Shown here piece after piece: positions 1-10,817 of a DNA stretch of 64,000 nt. Location of the stretch: NCBI RefSeq assembly GCF_019649055.1, contig NW_026570235.1:248001-312000 (forward strand), given 5' to 3'. Numbering within the stretch: position 1 is the first letter of the stretch; every line of letters starts with the position of its first letter. The translations under genes were made by a program, and so were the position numbers. This DNA is from Paramacrobiotus metropolitanus (Eukaryota; Tardigrada; Eutardigrada; Parachela; Macrobiotidae). The notes beneath the pieces are model-generated. The model saw nothing but the letters and a program-made list of their open reading frames with translations, was not told where the DNA came from and did no database searches.

Positions 1-16
1 CCCACTGCTTCCTGTC

Positions 17-269
17 TTAAGGGGATCACTATATATGAGATGACTTTCATATAAATGGGTTATCGATATTAACATCAGCTTGTAGGAAATTTTTCGGGCT
101 TTCTTGAATAGCTCTGTCCAGAGAGAGCGTAGACAAGATCGCAATATACCATTGTGTAGCCAAACCCTTTGCGCATGCAGTCAGAACAATTGAAAAAATG
201 ATCTTCCAGTTGTTTTTAACCTATTCATGTTTTCCCAGACCCACTTTCATCTCATAGTGATCCCCTTAA
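17..269. mobile_element. piggyBac-like MITE with TTAA target duplication
   Basis: Terminal inverted repeats GGGGATCACTAT (21-32) and its reverse complement (254-265) are flanked on both sides by TTAA (17-20 and 266-269). The match resumes inside after a 4-base gap (GAGATGA). TTAA duplication is the signature of piggyBac-type transposition. The ~230-bp interior has no credible ORF, so this is a non-autonomous copy. The equivalent intron in unit C (near 6935) lacks the insertion, so it arrived after the A/C duplication. It lies in the intron after exon 4 of dehydrogenase unit A. Confidence 0.75.
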
Positions 270-297
270 ATTACGCTTACATTGTTAGCTCGCTTAC

Positions 298-1415
298 ATT
301 CATTGTTAAGCTGTCCAGCAGCAGATAACCTTTCCGGCATTTCGTTTCCGAACACTTGCAGCGCAAACTGGATGGTGTACCCTCCAAGATCTTTTAGTGC
401 TCCCCCACCCAGTTCTCTGCGGTACACACGCTGGGATGTTCTCCCGCTAGTTTGGCCGAGGTTGACCATCACCGTTTTGATTTCGCCCAGACCCGGCAGT
501 TCTTGGCGCAGTCGATCGTATGCTGGGAAGAACCGACTCCACACAGCCTAATAATAAAGTGTGCTCATGAGAGATCATCCACTGTACCGGCTCAGCTTAC
601 ATTATATACCGATGTACACGTTACACACAACAGAACGGCATGCATGATATAAAAGTCATACTTAACAAATTATAAGCCATTATTAATTAGTTCTAGGTGC
701 AAGACAACTGCATATTAATTTTTTATTAGGGTTTACTCTACTACAAGTACACAAAAAAAAGTCTGAGCGTTTGTTGCATCTTAATCTTAACGAAAAACTG
801 AATTCCGCTCTTGCCTATTGGAAGTAGAGCTTTAGCTGTTCGGATTTCTGGACAAGCTTAGCAGCTTCGTCGGCTTTGAGAGTCCGGATTGATCGTACCA
901 ATGTATACGACATCTGCAACATACAGTACTGTCCGTACAAGGGATATTCTTGTGGTTACATCAATATACGGAATACAGAATTACACCGGTATGGTGTATA
1001 GTACCATGGTAAAACCGTACCGACTTCTGGATCCTTGGCTAATTCTTCGTAAGATCCATATGCTTTTGTCCCATCGAACAGTTTCCTGTATTCTTCGGCT
1101 CGGCTTGCATTTCTTGATGCAAAGGCTTGCAGCTGTACAGTCATAGCGTAATTTACGAGTGCATTTATCAGGTCCATTTTGTTTATGAAGTAGCTTATGT
1201 TATGAACATTCGCGTTTTCATCCGATACCGACCTTGTGCTCAGTCCTTGGTAAACTTTCAACGGCGGCAGCAAAATTATTAGTGATACGCCCGCATCCCA
1301 CAAATCCCCATCGGAGTGGGGATACTGAGATCGTATAGTTTTTTGCTGCGATTGGATACACAGTCCACAAAACGCCGGCAACAATTGAAATAATTTTGCT
1401 GTTATGTGTACGCAT
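298..1415 (-). pseudogene. Dihydrodiol dehydrogenase-like pseudogene, unit A (exons 1-4)
   Basis: Four exons of a Gfo/Idh/MocA oxidoreductase related to trans-1,2-dihydrobenzene-1,2-diol dehydrogenase: exon 1 1233-1415 (signal-peptide-like start, then the Rossmann GFVGCGRI), exon 2 1021-1132, exon 3 about 803-913, exon 4 298-547. Exon lengths for 1, 2 and 4 (183, 112, 250) equal those of the intact unit D. Exon 3 is broken: compared with unit C, about 65 bases between the TINP motif and LKADE are replaced by about 6 bases. This removes the cofactor/catalytic EKP motif and shifts the frame, and a TAG then lies at the expected splice site. The last exons would lie left of the window. Unit A is therefore very probably non-functional. 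Confidence 0.8.
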
Positions 1416-2179
1416 ATTACTAAAGGTCAAAGGATGCAAACACCAAACTAGTTCTAATGCTTAAAGTATAATCAACTCAAACAGAAGAGTCGGAACTACT
1501 GTGTCTGGAAATAACGCAATCTCGTTCAGTGTAACTACATAGCCATGGTTAAAGCTGTCCGTGCAATAATACCCAAGCTTACAGTACTGAACACTGCTTC
1601 CACTTTCCATCGGCATGCATTTACAAGGTAGCTGGCTGGTCACAAATGATCGTAAGTTTATTCGTACTGTAATTCAGTGCTTCTACTGATGTGAGCTCTA
1701 CACTCTACAGTAGCTAACATCGCAGACAGGTTCTTTTGCAATGGAAGTTTCCCATTTCCTTAACCAGCCTTTATGTTCAGCACCTGACAGACAGCCCACT
1801 TCTCAGTGGTACCTTTTCTGTTAAAAATCTGAAATACATTAGGGCGAGGTAAAAAAAACCAGGAAGAGCGATAGATAAATCAGTAAAACTAATTACGACG
1901 CAAATAAAGGCAAATATCAAAAAATTTTCGTTGCAGAATGCTTTATTTAAATCGCAACATTTAATTAAATTTGGAAAGTTTACAGAGAAAATTACGCAAA
2001 AAGCTTTTATTGTAAGCCTTCCATTGTCTTTGCCGTAGTCCCCGCTTATTTGGCAAACCAGTTGAGATTATGAACGCATTAATGAATATCAGTAAAAAAA
2101 CTGCACAGAAAGCTCGCCAAGAAAGCTACCTGTACCGACCAGCTAATACAACAAATTAACGGTTTGGGACGTTTTTAAG
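1416..2179. other. Intergenic, paralogous to 8184-8945
   Basis: No coding sequence seen. Parts of it (for example the stretch around 1505-1545) match the region upstream of unit C near 8285-8325, including a shared GGAAATAACGCAATCTCG string. This shows that the duplicated block covered the spacer between two dehydrogenase units and not only the exons. Confidence 0.6.
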
Positions 2180-3936
2180 TTAAACCCCATCATAAACAGA
2201 ATTGAGCAGTGATCCAACATATCTGCCATCCTTGTAAAGGTCATCATAATTAACGCCAATCTGTTTCAGCACTGCTTCCTGTATATTCATAATGGCAAGT
2301 GTATCTTTGTGCGTCATATGCGGACTTTCCAGCCATCCTTCCTGCATGCAGCGCCGTACTTCCTGCGCTTCGTATACCATGCCAGTACCGCCGGCAGCGC
2401 CGCCACTATACGTCAGCCGGTGATTGACTTTCGGAACCGGGTACTTTTCTTTCGTGGTGTTGGTGGATGTTTTGGATTTCCTCTCTAATTCGAAATGTTC
2501 CGGTTGCATAAAGCTATTTGGAATCTGCAAACATACCGTTCGTAAAAGTTCGTAAAAGATCGTGTACTTAAGCCGAAGCGCTACCTTGATTGTTCCATTT
2601 GCACCGAAAACAAATGCCTCATTCGGCATTTCCGCTAGCGTACTGACTGCCAGTTGCGCAATTCCACCATTTTCCACTGGATCAACAACGATGTAGTCGT
2701 ATCAATTGCTGTTGAATCAAAAAAGAACACACAAATTAAAATTTGTTGTTGTTGTAATATCAGCTGCAAATTCCGATTTCTATAAGATTTTATAAGCTTT
2801 TTTATATGTACTTTCGTTGTTTAGCAGCGCAACGGCCGAAATCTTTTCAGGCATTTCGTTCCCAAACACTAGGATGGCAAACTGAATGGCATAGCCACCA
2901 ATGTCTTTTAGCGCCCCTCCACCCAGTTCCTTCCGGTAAAATCGGTGCGAATAACTACCACTGGTTTGACCTTTGTTGACCATTACCGTTTTAATTTCGC
3001 CGAGACTAGGAAGTTCTTGACGAAGACGGTGATATGCCGGGAAGAACCGACTCCATACGGCCTGTTCTCATGACGTATCGTAAGCATTTTTCCACCTTTT
3101 TATTTAACCAATCAAAGTGTTTTCTCGTACTTCTTGAAAGAAAAGCTTTAGCTGCTCGCTTCTTTGAATAAGCTTCGCTGCCTCCTCGGCTTTAAGGGTG
3201 AGGGGTTTTTCGCATAAGACATGTTTGCCGTGGTCCATCATCAGGTTAGCCACTTCAAAATGACTGGGATTTATTGTGCCGATGTAAACGACATCTAGAA
3301 TTAATGAGAAGTTCTGAAAAAGTAGCTTTCTAGATCAGTACTTAATACAACGTTATTCCATTTCGTAGGCTTTTGACTGCTAGTTTGTTGTTAATGATAA
3401 GATACGAATGTGACAAGCAAGGATCCATACCGACTTCTGGATCTTGAGCCAATTCTTCATAAGATCCATAAGCCTTGACCGCACCAAAACGTGCTTTGTA
3501 TTCTTCCGCCCGGCTCGCATTTCTCGAAGCAAAAGCCTGCAGCTAAGAGGGAAAAATATTTTAAACTGAATGGCGACCTCTTATAATACTTTGTGTTATT
3601 AATTTAACCGGAAAGTCTTACGCTTTTATTAGGCAACAGCCTGTAGTTACAGTGCACGGATTATCATATACGCTTGCGCAGAGTTATAATTGGATTAAAA
3701 TGATTAAATCTTAAACATCGGTAAGTTGAGTAGCACAAATTAATAATCCTTACAAGGTGTTCAGATCTCGGCAGACTCTCCACGGCAGCAGCGAAATTGT
3801 TGGTTATGTGGCCACATCCAGCAAATCCCCATCGCAATGGTGATACAGATACTGTATAATTTTTTGCAGAAGTTGGGCGGACTGTGCAACATAGTGCTGC
3901 GAATGCGAAAAAAGCAACGCGTCGGAGAAGACGCAT
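2180..3936 (-). pseudogene. Dihydrodiol dehydrogenase-like gene, unit B, one-base frameshift
   Basis: Six exons: 3754-3936, 3431-3542, 3131-3294, 2812-3061, 2585-2708, 2180-2524. The start is ATG at 3936, followed by a hydrophobic signal-like leader, the Rossmann turn (GFAGCGHI) and an intact EKP motif in exon 3. The 60-bp intron 2525-2584 is a multiple of three and open, so it reads through. Exon 5 is 124 nt, against 125 in unit D: one A is missing from the A5 run encoding Trp-Lys-Asn (near 2675). This shifts the frame before the last ~155 residues. It may be a real null allele or a homopolymer sequencing error, because everything else is intact. Exons 5-6 and the 60-bp intron are nearly identical to unit D. 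Confidence 0.75.
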
Positions 3937-4128
3937 TTTAAATTTTAACTGCTCCGCAATGAGCCCAGATAATGGTTAAAAGATAAAAAAATATCTTAAT
4001 TACGAATACTTTTAATTTACACCTTTAGAAAAGTGCAGCTTTATAGGTAAGAAAACCAAAACATACGCACAGCGAACTTAAAAGATAACATGAAATAATG
4101 ACTTTAGTGGCTTCAAAATTTAGCGGCT

Positions 4129-4400
4129 TCAAAATTTAGCGTCTACCGGCATTCTCGCAACCGTTTGGATTGTGCTTTGCCCAGCAATGGAAGGTCCCCA
4201 CCCACAGCAAATACAGAATCGAAACCGGACTTTGCACTGGCTGGACAACTTTATGTACTCTGTAGGTAGCTTGGTTCGTAGATTCTCTTCTCCTTTATCC
4301 AATACGGCGTTCAAAGCGCTCACGTTCGAAGTTTCGTTCCCGCGGACCACGAACTCCAATAGGTTGATATTGATTGTTGCACCTGCCGGTGATGCATGGT
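4129..4400 (-). other. Unrecognised exon-like open segment, duplicated at ~10980-11110
   Basis: An open minus-strand stretch of about 85 codons ending at 4129, upstream of unit B. It contains a hydrophilic helix-like stretch (VSALNAVLDKGEENLRTK) followed by a Cys-containing tail. A degraded relative lies in the same position upstream of unit D, so it travelled with the duplicated block. There is no start codon with context and no domain that I recognise. It could be a terminal exon of an older gene or chance. Function unknown. Confidence 0.3.
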
Positions 4401-4705
4401 AGCCAAGTAGGCAAACTCAGGAAGAGAAAAGTAAAAGAGACTTTCGGATTAATTCCATAATAGTAGACTTAGTAGTAAGTGCAAAATTTCATATGAAGTA
4501 CGGCATCAAAACATGTAGGATACATAGGGTGATACCGTAGAAGTCAAAAAAGTTTAAGTTTTTTACCATTCGTTAATCGGAATTTTTTTTGAATGGAAGC
4601 CGGCAACTTGGCGTGACCGCCGTGTTATTGGCTAATGTAGTGTAGTATACCGGTATATTATTGGTTATTATTAATATGCCGTTACTACACTTCATCGTAG
4701 ACAGG

Positions 4706-5019
4706 ATTAACCGGCATATTTGCCATCTTTGTAAAGGTCATTTTAATTGACGCCGAGCTGGTTCAGCACTTCCTCCTCGATGTTCATTATGGCAAGTGTG
4801 TCTTTATGTGTCATATGCGGGCTGTCCAGCCAACCTTCTTGCAGACAACGCCGCACCTCCTGCGCTTCATAAACCATACCAGTCCCACCTGATTCGACGT
4901 CGGTGTAAGTTAACCGGTGATTAACCTTTGGAACTGATTTCCTTCGTAATATTCGAGGAGGTTTTCGATTTACACTCAGTTTCGAAACGTTCTGGTCGCC
5001 TAAAGCTGTTGGGAATCTG
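4706..5019 (-). pseudogene. Dihydrodiol dehydrogenase exon 6 remnant (3' part of unit C)
   Basis: Translation of the minus strand gives a clear relative of exon 6 of units B and D (IPNSF, then GGTGMVYEAQEVRRC, then SPHMTHKDTLAIMNI). It contains a frameshift near 4935, a TAT to TAA stop where the others read GVNYDDLYKDG, and an early stop at the end. It is the only piece of exon 5-6 material that can belong to unit C, whose exons 1-4 lie at 6966-8183. The gag-like gene at 5143-6467 lies between the two parts. Confidence 0.8.
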
Positions 5020-5142
5020 TAAAAGACACTCTTTATTACTTGGAAAAAAAATCCGCAAAATTTTCTGCACCTCTATCCTTACGTCCATTGTAATAAAAGC
5101 GATGTTAACTGTTAACAGATTGTAGTCGTAGTAGCTATTAAT

Positions 5143-6467
5143 CTAACAGATTGTCATATTATTGCCTTGATGGTCGCCGCCGCAGTGTCCACAGATATGG
5201 TCAAAGCTACACGAGGCGTTATTATGGCACTTGTTTTCCTGCCAGTTATGGCAACAGGTGTACTTGAAACGCTGCGTGCCGGCACGTTGGCCGGCATTTC
5301 CACGAAAAAGCGGTCGTTTTTTATTAGATGTTCTGCGATGAACATCTAAATCCAGCCGCCGTGTTTTTGCGTGGAAGTACTTATCGCCTGACGCCGAACG
5401 TTCATGAGAATCGGACAGATTTAAACCATCATGGTCTGCCGTTTCGCGAAATTCTTCGTCAAATCTTAAAACTGCTTTCTCTTCGTAGTCACGGCGTCGT
5501 ATAGACAAAAACTCTAAATACTCAAGGTATTCTAAGAGTGACTCGTACTGTATCCGGCAAGTTGGTACTTGCCGGATACAGTACGAGCAAGTTTAACTGC
5601 GGTACGCAGACTATAGACCATAAACTCATCGAGAGATAAATCGGTCGCAGTTTGCCGGCTACGTTTACCGTTATGCAAAGTGACCTTTGGTGCTTGCTTA
5701 TGAGGCAACGGTAAATGACGGGCATTAACTGACACTTTACACCGATTACGCGAGTTTGACCTTTTGCGCGAACGAGAAAAATGCGAAGAATTATCGCTAT
5801 CTGTTGACTCACCCGAATGCGCAGTGGTCGACTGCTGGCGGCCGTAGTGGTGATGCGAGCGGTTGGCGGAGTAGCCACGAGAGCGAGCCCTTCCACGGTT
5901 GCTGCCGGCCGCACTGGTCGACGGGACTGGCTGCGGGTGATCGGTGCCATGCGGGGCGTTGGTGGTAATGGCAACCGGCACGTTGGCTTGCGCGGATCCG
6001 GCATTACTGTTGCGGGAACGTAACAGTTGGCGGAGATCGGACACAGCCAGTGACGCTCGTTGACTGATGAAAATCTGAATCTCGTTGCGGTCGGCGGGGA
6101 GCTTGATGAACTCCAAATCCTTCGGGTACGATTTGCTTTGGTGAAGGCGGAGGAGTTTGTCAAGGTTGGTGAAGCCGGCTTCCTCCAGATCAAGCAAGGT
6201 GGCTGGTGCAAGGCCGCATACAGTAATCAGCTCGGCCATCGGTCCAGCAGCAGCTATGCCGACGGGAGGTCTTACAGGGTGGTCATTCGGGGCAACCACG
6301 CCGTTGGCTTCCACGACGCCCTCCATGCGAGAAGGTGGGATACTATTGTGTGCGTAAAGTCGGGCCAGTAGGGTTTTGCGTACGCCGGTGTCGTCAAGGC
6401 CAGCGTCGCGACAGGCTTTCTTAAGCTCCGGAACCTTCAGTTTCTTCAGCTCGTTCTTGGAAACCAT
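5143..6467 (-). pseudogene. SAP-domain, zinc-finger gag-like gene, split by a fold-back
   Basis: From ATG at 6467, residues ~2-38 form a SAP DNA-binding motif (ELKKLKVPELKKACRDAGL). A low-complexity Arg/Ser-rich middle follows, then a helical region that breaks at 5532. The continuation is in another frame at 5143-5540 (EYLEYLEFLSIRRRDYEEK), ending in a Cys/His cluster with CCHNW, CHNNASCSFDH and CGHCGGDH. This layout resembles the gag-like proteins of DIRS/Ngaro-type retroelements and related domesticated genes. No reverse transcriptase or tyrosine recombinase lies nearby, so this is a solo or truncated copy. The break coincides with a perfect 20-bp hairpin (5542-5587). It sits inside dehydrogenase unit C. 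Family assignment is inference. Confidence 0.55.
5542..5587. repeat. Perfect 20-bp inverted repeat, 6-nt loop
   Basis: Arms 5542-5561 and 5568-5587 are exact reverse complements, separated by TTGGTA. The structure lies at the point where the gag-like reading frame is lost, consistent with a template-switch or fold-back duplication. Confidence 0.95.
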
Positions 6468-6965
6468 TGTAGAATTGACCGTTGGTAGTAGTGGGAGCAA
6501 AAACAGTTATTGCACGTATTACAAGAGAAGGCACGTATCTATCTGCAATAAGCAGGCTACAAGGCTATCTGCAATAAGCAGGCTACAAGGTTATCTGCAA
6601 CAAGCAGGCTAAAAAATTTCTAAGCGAACTGGGAAGGTATTGGCAACTGGCTGTGCGGCAGTTGCTTATATACCTCATCCAGAAACTGACCGCTGGCCAA
6701 TCTCCAAGCGGGCGGGGTCAGATGCGCCACTGACCAATAATGGACAGATTCCCTCATGGGGAATCTTAGTCTATCAATAGCTGAAATGTAAACGTAATAC
6801 AAGTACTTCTATAGACACCCGAATCAGGCCAACATTACACTCGTGGAAATTAATCGACATTCAATACGAGTACTTTAAGTAGAACACTTTAAAAAAGTGT
6901 CTCACACGCACTTTGATGAACTACTGCTTCCTGTCAGAAATTACGCTTACAATTAGTTCGCCTAC
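6468..6965. other. Non-coding stretch with a 26-bp tandem repeat
   Basis: A repeat of about 26 bp (core TATCTGCAATAAGCAGGCTA) occurs 2.8 times at 6540-6611, just upstream of the gag-like ATG. The rest of the stretch, including a 60-codon open frame at 6620-6802, shows nothing recognisable. It is probably the 5' flank of the inserted element. Confidence 0.6.
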
Positions 6966-8183
6966 ATTCATTGTTAAGTTGTCCAACATCAAATATCTTT
7001 TCCGGCATTTCGTTTCCGAACACTTGCAGCGCGAACTGAATGGTGTACCCTCCCAGGTCTTTCAGTGCCCCAGCACCAAGCTCTTTGCGATACACACACT
7101 GAGACGTTCTCCCACTCGTCTGATCAAGGTTGACCATCACCGTTTTGCTTTCGTCCAGTTCCGGCAGTTCTTGGCTCAGTCGATCGCACAGCCTAACACC
7201 GACTCCATACAGACTAACAAAAAATGCGCTCACCAGAAATTACAGTAAGTACGAGTACCTATTTTACCGGCCCATGCACAATACTTAACACCATGCAGAT
7301 ACAACAGAATACCATGTTAACGTGCCTTTTTGATAGATTTACTCTGCAGAGTAAAATTGTATTACACGAAAACATTGGTCATCCGTTGCATTTTGAGAGT
7401 CATTACGAAAACCTATCTTATTCTTGCCTCTTTGATGTACAGCTTCAGCTGTTCGGATTTCTGGACAAGCTTAACAGCTTCGTCGGCTTTGAGGGTCAAC
7501 GGTTTCTCGCATAAGACGTGTTTGCCATGGTCCAGCATCAAATTTGCAACTTCCAAATGGTTGGGATTGATTGTACCAATGTATACGACATCTGCAACAT
7601 ACAGCACTGTACGAGTACAGAGCAGCCCATGGATGAACAATCATTCAACGGAAATAAATTTATCCCGCCATGATCTAGCATGGTAAAACCGTACCGACTT
7701 CTGGATCCTTTGCTAACTCTTCGTAGGATCTATATGCTTTTGTGCCATCGAATAGTTTCCTGTATTCTTCGGCTCGGCTTGCATCAAGAAGGCTTGCAGC
7801 TGTACAATGTCAATGTGTAATAATTTTATGAGTAAATCCATCAGCTCCATCAACTTATTTACAGTAGCTTATGTTATGAGCATCTGCGTTTTCATATAGT
7901 CATTATGTAATTTATGAGTACATTCATAAGCTCCATCAATTTATTTGCAGAAGTACTCTGTAGCTTATGTTACGAGCATTTACAATACGTTTTCATATAC
8001 TGACATCGTGCTCAGTCCTTGGTAAACTTTCGACGGCGGCAGCAAGATTATTAGTGATACGACCGCATCCTAAATCCCCTTCGGAGTGGAGATACTGAGA
8101 TGGTATAGTTTTTAGCTGTGACTGGATACACAGTTCACAAAACGCCGGCAACAATCGAATAATTTTGTTGTTATGCACACGCC
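6966..8183 (-). pseudogene. Dihydrodiol dehydrogenase-like pseudogene, unit C (exons 1-4)
   Basis: Exon 3 (about 7425-7592) is well preserved, with INPNHLEVANLMLDHGKH and the EKP motif. The other exons are damaged. The start codon homologous to unit A's ATG reads AGG (8181-8183). Exon 1 carries a one-base and a two-base deletion around the signal peptide and Rossmann turn. Exon 2 has a net 7-base deletion in the AFASRN segment. Exon 4 (6966-~7190) is scrambled at its first codons. Its 3' end is displaced to 4706-5019 by the inserted gag-like gene. A GC donor (GAG|GCAAGA) is likely after exon 3, as in unit A. Confidence 0.8.
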
Positions 8184-8945
8184 TATCACTAAAATATATA
8201 ACGGATATAACGCCAAACTAGTTATATCCGTTAAAATTATAATTAACTCGAACAGCAGAATCGGAACTACTAATTTGATAGCAGGTGCGGAAATAACGCA
8301 ATCTCGTTCAGTGTAACTACACAGCCATATTAAATATTCCATAGCAGTACAGCAAATGGTGCAAAAATAATCAAGCTTATTCATCACTGCATATACGTAG
8401 AAATTTCCACTTTCTATGGGTATGAATTTTCAAGGTGGCTGGCTGCTCAAAAAATTAATGATCGCAAGTTTATTCGTTACTGTATATTCAGTGCTTCCAC
8501 TGATGTGAGCTCTAGCTAACATCACAGACCGGGTCTTTGCAATGGAAATTTCCCATTTTCCGGCCGTTATGCACATCGAATGCGAGACAGCCCAATCTTC
8601 ACTCACGACTTTTCTGGTAAAAATCTAAAACATGTTGGGGCGGGGGTGAAAAGCATGGAAGAGAAATAAGTACATAACAAAATCAATTACGAGGCAAATA
8701 CAAACCAAAAAATTATCGATGGCAAGCAAAATGCTTTATTGGAATGTGATTTTTGCAATTCTTTACAGAGAAAATTACAGAAAAAGCTTTTTTTTCTTAC
8801 AGAGAAAATAGGCCCTTTTTAGTGGATTTGCCATAATCCCCACTTTGGTAAACGAGATTGTTAACTTACTAATCAATATCACTAAAAAAAGCTGCAGAGA
8901 AAGAAGCGACTATGCCGCCAAGTTAACAGTTTGAAACGTTGTAGG
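8184..8945. other. Intergenic between units C and D
   Basis: No gene seen. The left half is related to 1416-2179 (upstream of unit A). The right half is AT-rich and less conserved. Confidence 0.6.
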
Positions 8946-10817
8946 TTAAACCCCATCATAAACAGAATTAAGCAGTGATCCAACATATCTGCCATCCTTG
9001 TAAAGGTCATCATAATTAACGCCAATCTGTTTCAGCACTGCTTCCTGTATATTCATAATGGCAAGTGTATCTTTGTGCGTCATATGCGGACTTTCCAGCC
9101 ATCCTTCCTGCATGCAGCGCCGTACTTCCTGCGCTTCGTATACCATGCCAGTACCGCCGGCAGCGCCGCCACTATACGTCAGCCGGTGATTGACTTTCGG
9201 AACCGGGTACTTTTCTTTCGTGGTGTTGGTGGATGTTTTGGATTTCCTCTCTAATTCGAAATGTTCCGGTTGCATAAAGCTATTTGGAATCTGCAAACAT
9301 ACCGTTCGTAAAAGTTCGTAAAAGATCGTGTACTTAAGCCGAAGCGCTACCTTGATTGTTCCATTTGCACCGAAAACAAATGCCTCATTCGGCATTTCCG
9401 CTAGCGTACTGACTGCCAGTTGCGCAATTCCACCATTTTTCCACTGGATCAACAACGATGTAGTCGTATCAATTGCTGTTGAATCAAAAAAGAACACACA
9501 AATTAGCATTTGCTATTGTTCTAATATTAGCTACAGATTCCAATTTTATATATACTTTCACTTTTTAAATACTTTTCATATTTTCATTTCATTCGTTTTA
9601 TGCTTTTTTTCGTTTCATACTTTCGTTCCTTTTTATACTTTCGTTTTTTTATTTCATACTTTTTGTACTGATGTACTTTCGTTTTTATATACTTCTCATT
9701 TTTAAATACTTTTATATACGTTTTATTTATAAGTTTATTTATAAGTTGAGGGATATACTTTCGTTGTTTAGCTGTGCAACGGCCGAAATCTTTTCAGGCA
9801 TTTCGTTTCCAAACACTTGGATGGCAAACTGGATGGCATAGCCACCAATGTCTTTTAGCGCCCCTCCACCCAGTTCCTTCCGGTATAGTCGCTGCGAATA
9901 ACGTCCACTGGTCTGACCTTTGTTGACCATCACTGTTTTGATGTCGCCGAGACCTGGAAGTTCCTGACGAAGGCGCTGATAAGCCGGAAAGAACCGGCTC
10001 CATACGGCCTGTCATATAGGATAACATATGTTTCATGATGGCGCTGTTAACTGCTAAGTAAGTGCTAAGTACAGCATTAATCGAAGTAATGGTAGTACAC
10101 AAATATGCATTGTTCCAGCTTTTTAGTTAACCAACGTGCTTTCTCGTACTTCTTGAAAGAAAAGCTTCAGCTGCTCGCTTCTTTGAATTAGCTTTGCTGC
10201 CTCGTCGGCTTTAAGGGTCAGTGGTTTTTCGCATAAGACATGTTTGCCGTGGTCCATCAGCAGGTTAGCCACTTCGAAATGATTCGGATTTATTGTGCCA
10301 ATGTAAACGACATCTAGAATTAATCAAGAGTTTTGAAATAGTAGGTTCCTGGATCATAATACAGCGCTTTTCCAGTTCGTACTCGGTAGGCTTTTGACTG
10401 CTAATTTGCTGTTAATGATAAGACGACGAATATACGAGTACAAAAAAGCAGCATCCATACCAACTTCTGGATCTTTCGCCAGTTCTTCATAGGATCCATA
10501 AGCTTTGAACGCACCGAAACGTGCCTTGTATTCTTCCGCCCGGGTCGCATTTCTCGAAGCAAAAGCTTGCAGCTTGAAAAACCCAAAACCGGTAAATTAA
10601 ACGGGTAACCGGTAAGCACAAAAATTATACTTACAATGTGTTCAGATCTCGGCAAACTCTCCACGGCAGCAGCGAAATTGTTGGTTATTCGACCACATCC
10701 GACAAATCCCCATCGCAATGGTGATACGAACACTGTATAATTTTTTGCCGTAGTTGGGTGGACGGTGGAACATAGTGCCGCGAATGTGAAAAAAGCTACG
10801 CATGGGAGAAGACGCAT
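8946..10817 (-). CDS. Secreted dihydrodiol dehydrogenase-like oxidoreductase, unit D (intact)
   Basis: Six exons join without a frame error: 10635-10817, 10461-10572, 10150-10313, 9759-10008, 9351-9475, 8946-9290. They give 1179 nt, or 392 residues. Residues 1-24 are a likely signal peptide (MRLLPCVAFFTFAALC). The NAD(P)-binding turn GFVGCGRI follows, and the EKP motif falls at about 127-129. The C-terminal half (RFFPAY, KELGGGALKDIGGY, GGTGMVYEAQEVRRC) fits the Gfo/Idh/MocA family member dihydrodiol/D-xylose dehydrogenase, an NADP-dependent enzyme usually about 335 residues long and cytosolic. The leader peptide is the unusual part. All introns are GT-AG, and the last one is 60 bp (9291-9350). 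This is the only copy of four in the cluster without a visible defect. Confidence 0.85.

Noticed and set aside
6540-6611. The 26-bp tandem repeats as a CRISPR-like array
   Set aside because: The repeats are directly adjacent with no unique spacers, in a eukaryotic context; a simple minisatellite.
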